Assembly: GCF_016735675.1 (NCBI RefSeq) | Contig: NZ_JAERSG010000005.1 | Coordinates: 248,001 to 312,000, forward strand | DNA length: 64,000 nucleotides | Direction of reading: 5' to 3' | Source: Nocardioides baculatus | GTDB lineage: Bacteria; Actinomycetota; Actinomycetes; Propionibacteriales; Nocardioidaceae | Part shown: in pieces, positions 32,041 to 40,656 of the stretch | Layout of the letters: every line of letters starts with the position of its first letter | Numbering within the stretch: the first letter of the stretch is position 1 | Program-made: the position numbers and the translations under genes | The notes under the pieces: model-generated | The model's input: the letters and a program-made list of their open reading frames with translations, nothing else | Databases searched by the model: none | Told to the model about the DNA's origin: nothing

Positions 32041-33195
32041 TCAGTGGTGGAGGCGTGCGGCCTGCTTCGTCAGGTGGGTCCGCTCGGCCGCACTCGTCGC
32101 AAGCGCCGCCGCCTCGGCGTAGAGCCGCGCCGCGGCTGCGAGGTCGCCGTCCTTCTCGTGGAGGTACGCCGACACGGCCCGGTGGCGCGGCAGGGCGGGG
32201 TCGACCTCGGCGAGTGCGGCGAGACCCGCCCGGGCGCCGTCGGCCTCGCCCACGGCCACCGCCCGGTTGAGCCGGACGACCGGGCTGCCGGTCAGCGCCA
32301 GCAGCTCGTCGTACCACTGCACGACCTGCACCCAGTCGGTCTCCGCGGCGGTCGGGGCGTCGGCGTGAAGGGCGGCGATCGCGGCCTGGAGCTGGTACTC
32401 GCCACGCTGCTCGCGGGCGAGCGCGGCCTGCAGGACGGCCACGCCCTCCTCGACCAGCGCCGTGTCCCACAGGCTGCGGTCCTGGTCGGCGAGCGGTACG
32501 AGCGTGCCGTCCGCGCGCCGCCGGGCAGGCCGCCGCGCGTGGTGCAGCAGCATCAGCGCGAGCAGTCCGTCGGTCTCCGGGTCCGGTCCATGATGGCTGG
32601 CCAGCACCGCCAGCTCGCGGGTCAGCCGGATGGCCTCGGCGGCGAGGTCGACGTCGCCGGAGTAGCCCTCGTTGAAGACGAGGTAGAGCACCCGCCGCAC
32701 CGTCGCGAGGTCGCCGGGCCGGTCGAACGACTCGCCCGACACCGTCCGCTTCGCGCGGCTGATCCGCTGCGCCATGGTGGCCTCGGGCACGAGGTAGGCC
32801 TCGGCCACCTGACGCGTGGTCAGGCCCGCGACGGCTCGCAACGTCAGCGCCACCGCGGACGCGGGCGTCAGGGCGGGGTGGGCGCAGAGGAAGAAGACGC
32901 GCAGCGTGTCGTCGGTCGTCTCGACCGGACCGGTCTCCGGCTCCGCCTCGACGGTCTCCTCGCGCCGCTGTCGCGCCGCCCCGGACCGTACGCCGTCCAG
33001 GAACCGTCGCCACGCGACGGTGACCAGCCAGCCCTTCGGGTCGCGCGGCGGGTCGTCCGGCCACGACCGGACGGCCTCGACGAGCGCGTCCTGCACGGCG
33101 TCCTCGGCCGCCGCGAAGTCCGCTCCGCGGCGGACGAGGACGCCGATGACCGCGGGCACGAGCGGCCGCAGGACCGCCGCGTCGAAGACGTCCAC
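32041..33195 (-). CDS. ECF sigma factor of the large ECF42/DUF6596 type
   Basis: 384 residues from GTG 33195, 8 bp after the upstream gene's stop. Sigma region 2 (FAAAEDAVQDALVEAVRSWP, DPKGWLVTVAWRRFLD) and region 4 (LTLRAVAGLTTRQVAEAYL, EATMAQRISRAKRTV) are followed by a long C-terminal extension with TPR-like helices and the conserved YNEGYSG-like segment (here FNEGYSGDVDLAAEAIRL) and VVRLNRAVAVGEADG. ECF42 sigma factors lack a classical anti-sigma factor and are encoded with a DGPF/YCII protein, as here. They respond to unknown stresses. Normal length for the group. Confidence 0.9.
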   Translation of the reverse strand: MDVFDAAVLRPLVPAVIGVLVRRGADFAAAEDAVQDALVEAVRSWPDDPPRDPKGWLVTVAWRRFLDGVRSGAARQRREETVEAEPETGPVETTDDTLRVFFLCAHPALTPASAVALTLRAVAGLTTRQVAEAYLVPEATMAQRISRAKRTVSGESFDRPGDLATVRRVLYLVFNEGYSGDVDLAAEAIRLTRELAVLASHHGPDPETDGLLALMLLHHARRPARRRADGTLVPLADQDRSLWDTALVEEGVAVLQAALAREQRGEYQLQAAIAALHADAPTAAETDWVQVVQWYDELLALTGSPVVRLNRAVAVGEADGARAGLAALAEVDPALPRHRAVSAYLHEKDGDLAAAARLYAEAAALATSAAERTHLTKQAARLHH

Positions 33196-33203
33196 CGGCA
33201 GGG

Positions 33204-33614
33204 TCAGTCCTCGGTGCCGGACGGAGCGCCGTAGAACGGGCGCACCTCGAGCCACTCGTGGATCGGCCTGCCGCCCTTGCCCGGTGCCAGCGAGAGCTCG
33301 CCGGCGAGCTCGACCGCGCGGTCCCAGCCGTCGACGTCGACGACGTACCACCCCGCGATGAGGTCCTTGGTCTCGGCGAACGGCCCGTCGGTCACGGGGC
33401 CGGTGCCCTCGTCGTTGGCCCGCACGAACGCACCCTCGGGGGAGAGCGCCTGCGCGTCGACGAACTCGCCGCTGGCCTCCAGCCGCTTGCCGAAGTCGTC
33501 CATGAACTGCATGTGCGCGTCGACCTCGTCGGGCGCCCACTCCTCCATCGGGTGGTCGTTGACGGTGCCCGCCGGAACGCCGCGGTAGTGCTTGAGGATG
33601 AGGTACTTCGGCAT
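33204..33614 (-). CDS. YCII/DGPF-domain protein, ECF42 partner
   Basis: 136 residues from ATG 33614, with GAAGGAGAA upstream. The YCII-related fold includes KYLILKHYRG, HMQFMDDFGKRLEASGEFV and TDGPFAETKDLIAGWYVVDV, where DGPF is the signature. DGPF proteins co-occur with ECF42 sigma factors and may modulate their activity, replacing anti-sigma factors. The sigma gene follows 8 bp later in a two-gene operon. The 154-bp gap to the divergent SigE-family gene must hold both promoters. Confidence 0.9.
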   Translation of the reverse strand: MPKYLILKHYRGVPAGTVNDHPMEEWAPDEVDAHMQFMDDFGKRLEASGEFVDAQALSPEGAFVRANDEGTGPVTDGPFAETKDLIAGWYVVDVDGWDRAVELAGELSLAPGKGGRPIHEWLEVRPFYGAPSGTED

Positions 33615-33768
33615 CTCGTTCTCCTTCTCAGGTGCGGCCCATTGTGGCCGCGTCCATCCCGGGGACGGAGCCGCCGAGCAGTTCTCGACATGGATCCACG
33701 GATTTCTCCCAACCGATCGCCGCCCGCCTCCGTCTATCGGGTGAGACTGGCCAGACACAGGGGGCACG

Positions 33769-34275
33769 ATGCCGGATCGCGACGGGGACTTCACGACGTA
33801 CGTCGTGCAGCGGCGCCCGCAGCTCTACCGCCTGGCCTACCTCCTGTGCGGCGACGCGCACCGCGCCGAGGACATCGTCCAGGTGGCGCTCGCCAAGCTC
33901 TACGGGGCCTGGGACAGAGCGTCGCGGCTCGAGGGGATCGACGCCTACGTCCGCCGGATCGTGGTCAACAGCCACCTCGACGAGACGCGCCGTCCGTGGC
34001 GCCGCGAGCGGCTGCGCGACCGGGAGCAGCTCGACGTCCCGGTCCCCGCGCCGCTCGGGGTCGAGGAGACCGACGCCCTCTGGACCGCCCTGCGGGGGCT
34101 GCCGGAGGGTCAGCGTCGGGTCGTCGTCCTGCGCCACTACTGGGGCCTCTCCGTCGAGGAGACGGCCCGCGACCTCGGGATCAGCACCGGAACGGTCAAG
34201 AGCCAGACCTCGCTGGCCGTCCACGAGCTCAGGCGGGTCCTCGACCCGGCTGCCATGACGGGAGAACGTCCATGA
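33769..34275 (+). CDS. SigE-family ECF RNA polymerase sigma factor
   Basis: 168 residues. Region 2 includes LYRLAYLLCGDAHRAEDIVQ and VALAKLYGAWDRASR; region 4 includes LPEGQRRVVVLRHYWGLSVEE and ARDLGISTGTVKSQTSLAVHEL. This is the short SigE-family (SACE-type) sigma group common in actinobacteria. Its stop overlaps the start of a single-pass membrane protein (ATGA), the usual place for an anti-sigma partner. The start ATG 33769 follows GGGGGCACG, a weak ribosome site. Confidence 0.9.
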   Translation: MPDRDGDFTTYVVQRRPQLYRLAYLLCGDAHRAEDIVQVALAKLYGAWDRASRLEGIDAYVRRIVVNSHLDETRRPWRRERLRDREQLDVPVPAPLGVEETDALWTALRGLPEGQRRVVVLRHYWGLSVEETARDLGISTGTVKSQTSLAVHELRRVLDPAAMTGERP

Positions 34276-35432
34276 TCGACCTCGAGGACCGGCTGCACGC
34301 GCTGGCCGATGCCGTCGACGTGCCCCCCGTGTCGCCACACGACGACCTGCTCCGGGGGCGACGCCGGCGTCGGCGTCGCCAGTGGGCGACGACGGGCGGA
34401 ACAGCGCTCGCCAGCGCCGCGGTCGTCGTGGCGGTCTGGGGCGCGGTCGGCGGCCCGTCGTCGGAGAAGGTCGGTCCGGCCGATCGGACCGTGCCGCCCG
34501 CGCAGGTGGAGGAAGACCTGCGCCGCGACCTCGACGCCCGGCAGAGCGAGCTCGCAGCGATGGATGCCGACCGGCGGGCCTACGACCTCCTCGTCGACCG
34601 GCTCGGCCTCGAGCCGGCCGCCCCCTATCGCCTGAGCCTCATCCCGAGCTACGACGCGGACGACCGCATCCAGATGCTCGCCCCCTCGGTGGTCGTCCAG
34701 GACGACGCGACGGGTGAGCTCCGCGAGGTGTCGGCACGGATCGCGCGCACGTGGGAGGCCACGGAGTGGCGCGACTTCTCGTGCTACCCCGGCTGCGCGA
34801 CCTACGAGCTCGGTGGTCGCGCGGTCGAGGTCGGGAGGTACGCCGACCAGTGGGGGTGGGCGACCGATCGGGCCGACGGCACCGTCGTCGTCGTCCTGCT
34901 CCCGAATCCTGCGAACATCCTCGGCATCCAGCAGGACCAGGTCGACGCCGTGCTGCGCGACGCAGTCCTGCCGGACTCCGTGGACGAGGCCGCCGCGTGG
35001 AACGACCGGATGCTCGACGTCGGCCTCCAGTACTTCACCGACTCGCCGTACTCGATCATCACCGGCGACGCGAGCGCCCACACGGGTCCGACCGTCAAGG
35101 CGCAGGCGGCGTTCCGCGGCACCGTCGAGGGCGAGGTGTGGTGGCAGGCCGAGCTCCTGTCCACCGCTCCCGACGGCTGCCGGCCCGGGTTCGAGTGCCA
35201 GGACCGCGTCATCGACGGGACCCCGCTCACGTTCCGGTTCATCCGGGGCGGTGAGCACGACGGCTGGGCGTGGATCGAGCACGACGGACCGGTCGTGCGC
35301 TCCCGGGTGCTGATGGAGCCCAGCAGGGCGGAGGGAGTGGCGTGGCCCATCCCGCTCGAGCGGGTCGCGTCCTTCCTCAGCCACCCGTTCTGGCAGGACC
35401 TGCCCCCCTCGCAGAGCGTCCCGATCGGCTGA
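34272..35432 (+). CDS. Membrane protein, probable anti-sigma partner
   Basis: 386 residues from ATG 34272. A short cytoplasmic N-terminus (about 1-37; IDLEDRLHALADAVDVPPV, then a run of arginines) could bind the sigma factor, followed by one membrane helix (about 40-62; ALASAAVVVAVWGAV). The extracellular part has no recognised domain; it contains Cys pairs in FSCYPGCATYELGG and DGCRPGFECQDRV that may form disulfides. No HxxxCxxC zinc anti-sigma motif is present, so the anti-sigma role rests on coupling to the sigma gene and topology. Confidence 0.7.
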   Translation: MIDLEDRLHALADAVDVPPVSPHDDLLRGRRRRRRRQWATTGGTALASAAVVVAVWGAVGGPSSEKVGPADRTVPPAQVEEDLRRDLDARQSELAAMDADRRAYDLLVDRLGLEPAAPYRLSLIPSYDADDRIQMLAPSVVVQDDATGELREVSARIARTWEATEWRDFSCYPGCATYELGGRAVEVGRYADQWGWATDRADGTVVVVLLPNPANILGIQQDQVDAVLRDAVLPDSVDEAAAWNDRMLDVGLQYFTDSPYSIITGDASAHTGPTVKAQAAFRGTVEGEVWWQAELLSTAPDGCRPGFECQDRVIDGTPLTFRFIRGGEHDGWAWIEHDGPVVRSRVLMEPSRAEGVAWPIPLERVASFLSHPFWQDLPPSQSVPIG

Positions 35433-35496
35433 GATCCACGGCGGGCTGCGAGCCCGGGCACAGGTCGGGCACAGGAAGCAGGCCCACGCTCAGCGC

Positions 35497-35952
35497 ATGA
35501 GCGACGACCAGCAGGGCACGCCCCGGCCCGACGACGAGACCCAGCCCGTACGCCGCGACGGAGGGCTGCCACCCGCCCCCGACCCGGCACCGGTCGCGCC
35601 GGCCGCCACCGCGGCAGCACCAGAGCCCGTCGGTCGCCGTGGCTTCCGTGAGCGCTTCAGCAGCCTGCGCCGCTCCGACGGCCGGGACCGCACCTACGGA
35701 CTGGCCGCCCTCATCGCCTCGGCGCTCGCCGGCGTCATCGTCGGCGGCCTGGGCCTGACCGTGGTGCACGCGATCACCCACGACGGGCCGGGCGACCGTG
35801 GTGGGTGGGCGGAGCGCCGCGACGACAGGGGAGGTCCCGGGTTCGACCGCGGGTTCGGCGGACGCGACGGCATGCACGGTGGTCCTCCCGTGATGCCCGG
35901 CCAGGTCCAGCCGACCACGCCCCCCGAGGAGGACGAGGGCTCCAGCTCCTGA
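35497..35952 (+). CDS. Small single-pass membrane protein, Pro/Gly-rich
   Basis: 151 residues. A Pro/Ala-rich cytoplasmic stretch (PAPDPAPVAPAATAAAPEP) and a basic FRERFSSLRR segment precede one membrane helix (about 68-90; LAALIASALAGVIVGGLGL). The outer part is rich in Gly, Arg and Asp (GGWAERRDDRGGPGFDRG) with a Met/His/Pro motif GMHGGPPVMPG. I do not recognise the family. It is followed by a clear hairpin terminator. Confidence 0.65.
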   Translation: MSDDQQGTPRPDDETQPVRRDGGLPPAPDPAPVAPAATAAAPEPVGRRGFRERFSSLRRSDGRDRTYGLAALIASALAGVIVGGLGLTVVHAITHDGPGDRGGWAERRDDRGGPGFDRGFGGRDGMHGGPPVMPGQVQPTTPPEEDEGSSS

Positions 35953-35955
35953 CAT

Positions 35956-35977
35956 GATCCCCGGCTGACCGGGGATC
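35956..35977 (+). terminator. Hairpin terminator
   Basis: Perfect 9-bp arms GATCCCCGG (35956-35964) and CCGGGGATC (35969-35977) with loop CTGA, 4 bp after the stop of the small membrane protein gene and about 30 bp before hrpA. Confidence 0.7.
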
Positions 35978-36008
35978 GCTGGAAACCCGGTTGCCGCCGT
36001 GGGCGAGA

Positions 36009-39000
36009 ATGGCGCCCGTTGTGAAGATCTCCTACCCCGCCGAGCTCCCGGTCTCCGCACGCCGCGACGACATCGCTGCGGCCATCCGCGACCACCAGGT
36101 CGTGATCGTGGCCGGCGAGACCGGCTCGGGGAAGACCACCCAGCTGCCGAAGATCTGCCTGGAGCTCGGCCGGGGCCAGGGGTCCCCCGAGGGCGGCAAG
36201 GGGGGCGGCAGGGGTGGCGGCAAGCTCATCGGCCACACCCAGCCGCGCCGGATCGCGGCCCGCTCGGTGGCCGAGCGCATCGCCGAGGAGCTCGGCACCG
36301 AGCTCGGCGACGTCGTCGGCTACCAGGTCCGCTTCACCGATCGCACGTCGAAGGCCAGCCGGGTGAAGCTGATGACCGACGGCATCCTGCTGGCCGAGCT
36401 CCAGCGCGACCGCGACCTCCGCAAGTACGACACGATCATCATCGACGAGGCCCACGAGCGCAGCCTCAACATCGACTTCCTCCTCGGCTACCTCAAGCGC
36501 CTGCTGCCGCGCCGCCCCGACCTCAAGCTCATCATCACGAGCGCGACGATCGACGTGGACCGCTTCGCGAAGCACTTCGACGCACCCGTCGTCGAGGTCT
36601 CGGGTCGTACGTACCCGGTCGAGGTCCGCTACCGCCCGCTGCTGGAGCTGCCGGAGGACGACGAGGACGGCGAGCCGGTCCAGCGCGACCAGACCGAGGC
36701 GATCGTCGACGCCGTGCGCGAGCTCTCGGCCGAGGGCCCCGGTGACGTGCTGGTCTTCCTGCCCGGAGAGCGCGAGATCCGTGACACCGCCGACGCGTTC
36801 GACGCACTCAAGAGCGACCGCCTCGAGATCGTGCCGCTCTACTCGCGGCTCAGCGCTGCCGACCAGCACAAGGTCTTCTCCAGCCACCCGTCGACGGTGC
36901 GCCGTGTCGTGCTGGCCACCAACGTCGCCGAGACGTCGCTCACCGTCCCCGGGATCGCGTACGTCGTCGACACGGGCGTCGCACGGATCAGCCGCTACTC
37001 CGTACGCACCAAGGTGCAGCGGCTGCCCATCGAGCCGATCAGCCAGGCCTCCGCCAACCAGCGCTCCGGCCGCTGCGGACGCGTGTCCGACGGCATCGCC
37101 ATCCGGCTCTACTCCGAGGAGGACTTCGAGGGGCGCCCGGAGTTCACCGACCCCGAGATCCTGCGGACCAACCTGGCCAGCGTCATCCTCCAGATGGCCT
37201 CGCTGCGCCTCGGCGACATCGCCCGCTTCCCGTTCGTCGAGCCGCCCGACCGCCGCAACATCAAGGCCGGCACCGACCTGCTCGAGGAGCTCGGCGCCGT
37301 GCAGACCTCGCCCGCCCCGCAACGTCATACGGAGGGGGCATCCGCTCGCCCCGACCGTATGACGTCCCAGCCGGGGCTGCGCCTGACCAACGTCGGCAAG
37401 CGCCTCGCCCGCCTCCCGATCGACCCGCGCCTGGGTCGGATGATCCTCGAGGCCGAGCGCCTCGGGTGCGTCCGCGACGTGCTCGTCATCGCGGCCGCCC
37501 TCTCGATCCAGGACCCGCGCGAGCGGCCGGAGGAGCAGCGTCCGCAGGCCGACCAGCTGCACGCCCGCTTCAAGCACGAGTCCAGCGACTTCCTGACCTG
37601 GCTCAACCTGTGGCGCCACATCAAGCAGCAGCAGAAGGAGCTCTCGTCGAGCGCCTTCCGCCGGATGTGCAAGCGCGAGTTCCTCAACTACATGCGGATC
37701 CGCGAGTGGCAGGACTACGAGTCCCAGCTGCGCCAGGTCGCCAAGGAGATGAAGCTCGAGGTGGGGCACCCGTCCGACCTCCCCGACGCGGACGGCATCC
37801 ACCAGGCCCTGCTGTCCGGCCTGCTCAGCCACATCGGCGCGCTCGAGGAGCGCGAGCAGGGCAAGCCGGGGGAGCGGCGCCCGATGCGGGAGTACCTCGG
37901 CGCCCGCAACGCCCGCTTCGCGATCTTCCCCGGCAGCGTCCTCAAGGGCCGCAACCCGGGCTTCCTGATGAGCGCCGAGCTCGTCGAGACGTCGCGGCTG
38001 TGGGCCCGCCAGAACGCCGCGATCAACCCCGAGTGGGCCGAGCGGCTCGGCTCCCACCTGGTCAAGCGGACGTACTCCGAGCCCCACTGGTCGCGCAAGC
38101 GCGCGGCCGTGATGGCGCGCGAGCGCGTCACGCTGTACGGCGTGCCGCTGGTCGCCGACCGCCTCGTGCAGTACGGCCGGATCGACGCGCCGCTCGCCCG
38201 CGAGCTCTTCATCCGTCATGCCCTCGTGCAGCGCGAGTGGGACTCGCGGCACCGCTTCCTCGCCGAGAACGCGCGGCTGCTCGAGGAGGCCGAGGAGCTC
38301 GAGCACCGCGCCCGCCGCCGCGACATCGTGGTCGACGAGGAGACGCTCTTCGAGTTCTACGACGGCCGCGTCGGCGCCGACGTCATCAGCGGCCAGCACT
38401 TCGACCAGTGGTGGAAGCGGGCCCGGCAGAAGCGTCCCGACCTGCTCACCTTCGACCCGGAGATGCTCACCCACGACACCGCGGCAGAGGTGCGCGCCCT
38501 CGACTTCCCGACGCAGTGGCACGACAGCGACGAGGCCGGGCTGACCTTCCCGATCAGCTACCACTTCGAGCCCGGCGCGGCCGACGACGGCCTCACCATC
38601 GACGTCCCCGTCGCGACGCTGAACCGCATCGAGGCCGACGACTTCTCCTGGCTGGTGCCCGGACTGCGCGAGGAGCTGGTCACTGAGCTGATCCGCTCGC
38701 TGCCCAAGAACCTCCGGGTCGCGATGGTGCCCGCGCCCAACACCGCCCGCGAGTTCCTCGCCGCCACGCCGCCCGGCTCCGAGCCGCTGCTCGACGCCCT
38801 CGAGCGGTTCGCCCGCAGCACCCGCAGCCTGGTCATCGACCGCGAGGCGTGGGACTGGTCGAAGGTGCCGACCCACCTCCAGCCGACCTACCGCGTGGTG
38901 ACCGAGGAGGGCGGCGAGGCCGGCCGCGGCAAGGACCTCGACGCGCTCAAGGAGCCGCTGCGCTCGACCTTCGAGCAGGCGATGGCCGACGTCGCGTCCG

Positions 39001-39896
39001 ACTCCGGCATCACCGCGACCGGCCAGACGGCGTGGACCTTCGGCACGATCGACGAGTCCTTCGTCCAGCGCAGGGCGGGGCACGAGGTGCGCGGCTTCCC
39101 GGCCCTCGTCGACGAGGGCACCACCGTCGGGCTCCAGGTGCTCGCCACGCCCGACGTCGCCGCGGCGCACCACCGCCTCGGCGTACGCCGGCTCGTGCTG
39201 CTCGCGCTCGGACCGGCCGATCCCGTCGACGAGGTGCTCGCCGCTGCCGGCCTCGACCAGAGGGCCAAGCTCGCCCTCGTCGGGTCGCCCTACGCCAGCG
39301 TCGGCGACCTGCTCGACGACGTGCGCGCCGCGATCGTCGGCGAGGTGGTCGACGCACGACCGACCGTCCGCGACGAGGCGGCGTACGACGTGGTGGTGGC
39401 CGCCGCCCGCACCGCGGTCGCCGAGGGGATGAGCCCGGCCGTGCACGAGGTGATGCGCGTGCTCGAGTCGTGGCGCGCCACCGACCGCGCGATCTCCGGG
39501 CGCGCCGACCTGATGACGTTGCCCGCGATGACCGACATGCGCGCGCAGGTCGCCCGGCTGATGGAGCCGGGGTTCGTCGGCATGGCAGGCATCAGCCGGC
39601 TGCGCGACTACCCGCGCTACCTCGCCGCGGTGACCCATCGCCGCGAACGGCTCGACGGCCAGGTGGCCCGCGACCGCCAGCTCCAGGACCAGCTCTCCGG
39701 CCTTCAGGACGCCTGGCTCCACGCCGTCGCCGCGCTGCCCGAGGGCCAGCCTGTCCCGCAGCACCTGCGCGACTCGCGCTGGCTGCTGGAGGAGTACCGC
39801 GTCTCGCTCTTCGCGCAGCAGCTCGGGACCCGGGAGAAGGTCAGCGACCAGCGGATCCGCAAGGTGATGGGCACCTCCCTCCAGCACCAGTCCTAG
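36009..39896 (+). CDS. hrpA: ATP-dependent RNA helicase HrpA
   Basis: 1295 residues from ATG 36009; a TTG at 35991 is an upstream alternative. DEAH-box motifs: Walker A AGETGSGKTTQLPK (about residues 35-48), IIIDEAHERSLNIDFLLGYL (II), LIITSATIDVDRF (III), VLATNVAETSLTVPGI and ANQRSGRCGRV (VI). Helicase-associated HA2/OB domains and the C-terminal DUF3418 region complete the family's usual length. HrpA unwinds RNA and rescues stalled ribosomes. Two oddities: a glycine-rich insert (GGKGGGRGGGK, about 62-72) after Walker A, and a 17-residue segment (about 437-454) encoded by a perfect inverted repeat at 37323-37364 that looks inserted. Confidence 0.95.
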   Translation: MAPVVKISYPAELPVSARRDDIAAAIRDHQVVIVAGETGSGKTTQLPKICLELGRGQGSPEGGKGGGRGGGKLIGHTQPRRIAARSVAERIAEELGTELGDVVGYQVRFTDRTSKASRVKLMTDGILLAELQRDRDLRKYDTIIIDEAHERSLNIDFLLGYLKRLLPRRPDLKLIITSATIDVDRFAKHFDAPVVEVSGRTYPVEVRYRPLLELPEDDEDGEPVQRDQTEAIVDAVRELSAEGPGDVLVFLPGEREIRDTADAFDALKSDRLEIVPLYSRLSAADQHKVFSSHPSTVRRVVLATNVAETSLTVPGIAYVVDTGVARISRYSVRTKVQRLPIEPISQASANQRSGRCGRVSDGIAIRLYSEEDFEGRPEFTDPEILRTNLASVILQMASLRLGDIARFPFVEPPDRRNIKAGTDLLEELGAVQTSPAPQRHTEGASARPDRMTSQPGLRLTNVGKRLARLPIDPRLGRMILEAERLGCVRDVLVIAAALSIQDPRERPEEQRPQADQLHARFKHESSDFLTWLNLWRHIKQQQKELSSSAFRRMCKREFLNYMRIREWQDYESQLRQVAKEMKLEVGHPSDLPDADGIHQALLSGLLSHIGALEEREQGKPGERRPMREYLGARNARFAIFPGSVLKGRNPGFLMSAELVETSRLWARQNAAINPEWAERLGSHLVKRTYSEPHWSRKRAAVMARERVTLYGVPLVADRLVQYGRIDAPLARELFIRHALVQREWDSRHRFLAENARLLEEAEELEHRARRRDIVVDEETLFEFYDGRVGADVISGQHFDQWWKRARQKRPDLLTFDPEMLTHDTAAEVRALDFPTQWHDSDEAGLTFPISYHFEPGAADDGLTIDVPVATLNRIEADDFSWLVPGLREELVTELIRSLPKNLRVAMVPAPNTAREFLAATPPGSEPLLDALERFARSTRSLVIDREAWDWSKVPTHLQPTYRVVTEEGGEAGRGKDLDALKEPLRSTFEQAMADVASDSGITATGQTAWTFGTIDESFVQRRAGHEVRGFPALVDEGTTVGLQVLATPDVAAAHHRLGVRRLVLLALGPADPVDEVLAAAGLDQRAKLALVGSPYASVGDLLDDVRAAIVGEVVDARPTVRDEAAYDVVVAAARTAVAEGMSPAVHEVMRVLESWRATDRAISGRADLMTLPAMTDMRAQVARLMEPGFVGMAGISRLRDYPRYLAAVTHRRERLDGQVARDRQLQDQLSGLQDAWLHAVAALPEGQPVPQHLRDSRWLLEEYRVSLFAQQLGTREKVSDQRIRKVMGTSLQHQS
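37323..37364 (+). repeat. 42-bp inverted-repeat insert inside hrpA
   Basis: Perfect 10-bp arms CGTCATACGG (37323-37332) and CCGTATGACG (37355-37364) flank 22 bp. It is 42 bp long, so the frame is kept. The encoded stretch is polar and unlike the surrounding helicase. It resembles a small palindromic element inserted in frame. Confidence 0.55.
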
Positions 39897-39905
39897 GCTG
39901 GGTCG

Positions 39906-40502
39906 GTGACCGGCCGCATCCACCACCGCCCGATGACGCCGGGCGACGGCTTCTTCGACGAGATCATCGGCGGCGCCGACCCCGCGCAGGTGCGCGAGGC
40001 CGGCGACCTGGCCGCGACGATCCTGGTGCGCGGCGCCCGCGACTCCGACGACCCCGAGCTCGCGGAGCGCATCGTCCACCTCGCCGAGAGCGAGGGCCTC
40101 GAGACCCTCGCCGAGGTCTGGTCGGGTGCGCCGTCCGACACCCTCGCGGGCAGCCTGTGGCGACTGTTCCTCCTCCGCTCCTGGGTGTACGCCGCCCCGG
40201 AGCAGGTCGCGAGCGAGTACGACGCCGGCCACCGTCGCGTCGACGTCGCGCGGGTGGTCGCCGGCGTGGCCGACCCGCCCGGGCCCGACGAGCTGCGCCA
40301 CATGGTCGACGACGTCCTTCGTGGCATCGCCCGGGGCGACTTCGCCGTGACGCTCTTCCGAGCCGCCGCCTTCGCCCGCATCGTCGCCGCGGGCCGGGCG
40401 AGCCTCGGCGCGGCGACGCACGAGGAGATCAGCCGGATGCTCGTGCTCTCCGAGCAGCTCGAGGCCGCGGGTCAGGTGGAAATAGCGCACTCGCTGGGGT
40501 GA
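39906..40502 (+). CDS. Hypothetical protein
   Basis: 198 residues from GTG 39906, 9 bp after hrpA. A soluble all-helical protein: DEIIGGADPAQVREAGDLAAT, LFLLRSWVYAAPEQVASEY, ELRHMVDDVLRGIARGDF, FRAAAFARIVAAGRASLG. I recognise no catalytic motif. Its arrangement suggests co-expression with hrpA. The last codons fall into an AT-richer hairpin (TAGCGCACTC with GTGAGTCGCTA) that runs into the RNA-like element downstream. Confidence 0.7.
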   Translation: MTGRIHHRPMTPGDGFFDEIIGGADPAQVREAGDLAATILVRGARDSDDPELAERIVHLAESEGLETLAEVWSGAPSDTLAGSLWRLFLLRSWVYAAPEQVASEYDAGHRRVDVARVVAGVADPPGPDELRHMVDDVLRGIARGDFAVTLFRAAAFARIVAAGRASLGAATHEEISRMLVLSEQLEAAGQVEIAHSLG

Positions 40503-40507
40503 GTCGC

Positions 40508-40513
40508 TAAAAT
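40508..40513 (+). promoter_or_regulatory. Possible -10 element of the structured element
   Basis: TAAAAT, in a locally AT-rich stretch, ends 6 bp before the first paired base of the element at 40520. No good -35 is visible. A start of transcription near 40520 would put the closing stem at the RNA 5' end. Confidence 0.35.
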
Positions 40514-40519
40514 GGATCC

Positions 40520-40610
40520 TGAGTGCGTCGGGCTGTGGCAGCCCCGGGTCCCGAAATTAGCCGCTACGAGCGGCCACGCGCCGTGAGGCGCTCCCGGTCC
40601 GGCGCACTCA
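40520..40610 (+). ncRNA. Candidate structured RNA, multi-branched, 91 nt
   Basis: Perfect 8-bp closing stem TGAGTGCG (40520-40527) / CGCACTCA (40603-40610). Inside are three perfect hairpins: GGGCTG/CAGCCC (40530-40544, loop TGG), GCCGCT/AGCGGC (40560-40574, loop ACG) and GCGCC/GGCGC (40578-40591, loop GTGA), plus a possible 4-bp stem CGGG/CCCG (40545-40548 with 40593-40596) enclosing the last two. The linker CGAAATTAG is unusual for this genome. It does not have tRNA arms and I could not match it to a known riboswitch. The strand is uncertain because the fold is nearly symmetric. Confidence 0.5.
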
Positions 40611-40656
40611 TACACGTCTGGCCCATCCCCGGTGACCTGCGCTCTAGGCTCGTGGG

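Noticed and set aside
35694-40490. 1598-codon open frame antisense to hrpA
   Set aside because: Shadow of the helicase gene caused by third-position GC; composition is biased and no motif is present.
40520-40610. tRNA or tRNA-Sec gene
   Set aside because: No T-loop GGTTCRANNCC, no anticodon-type 7-base loop and loops of only 3-4 bases.
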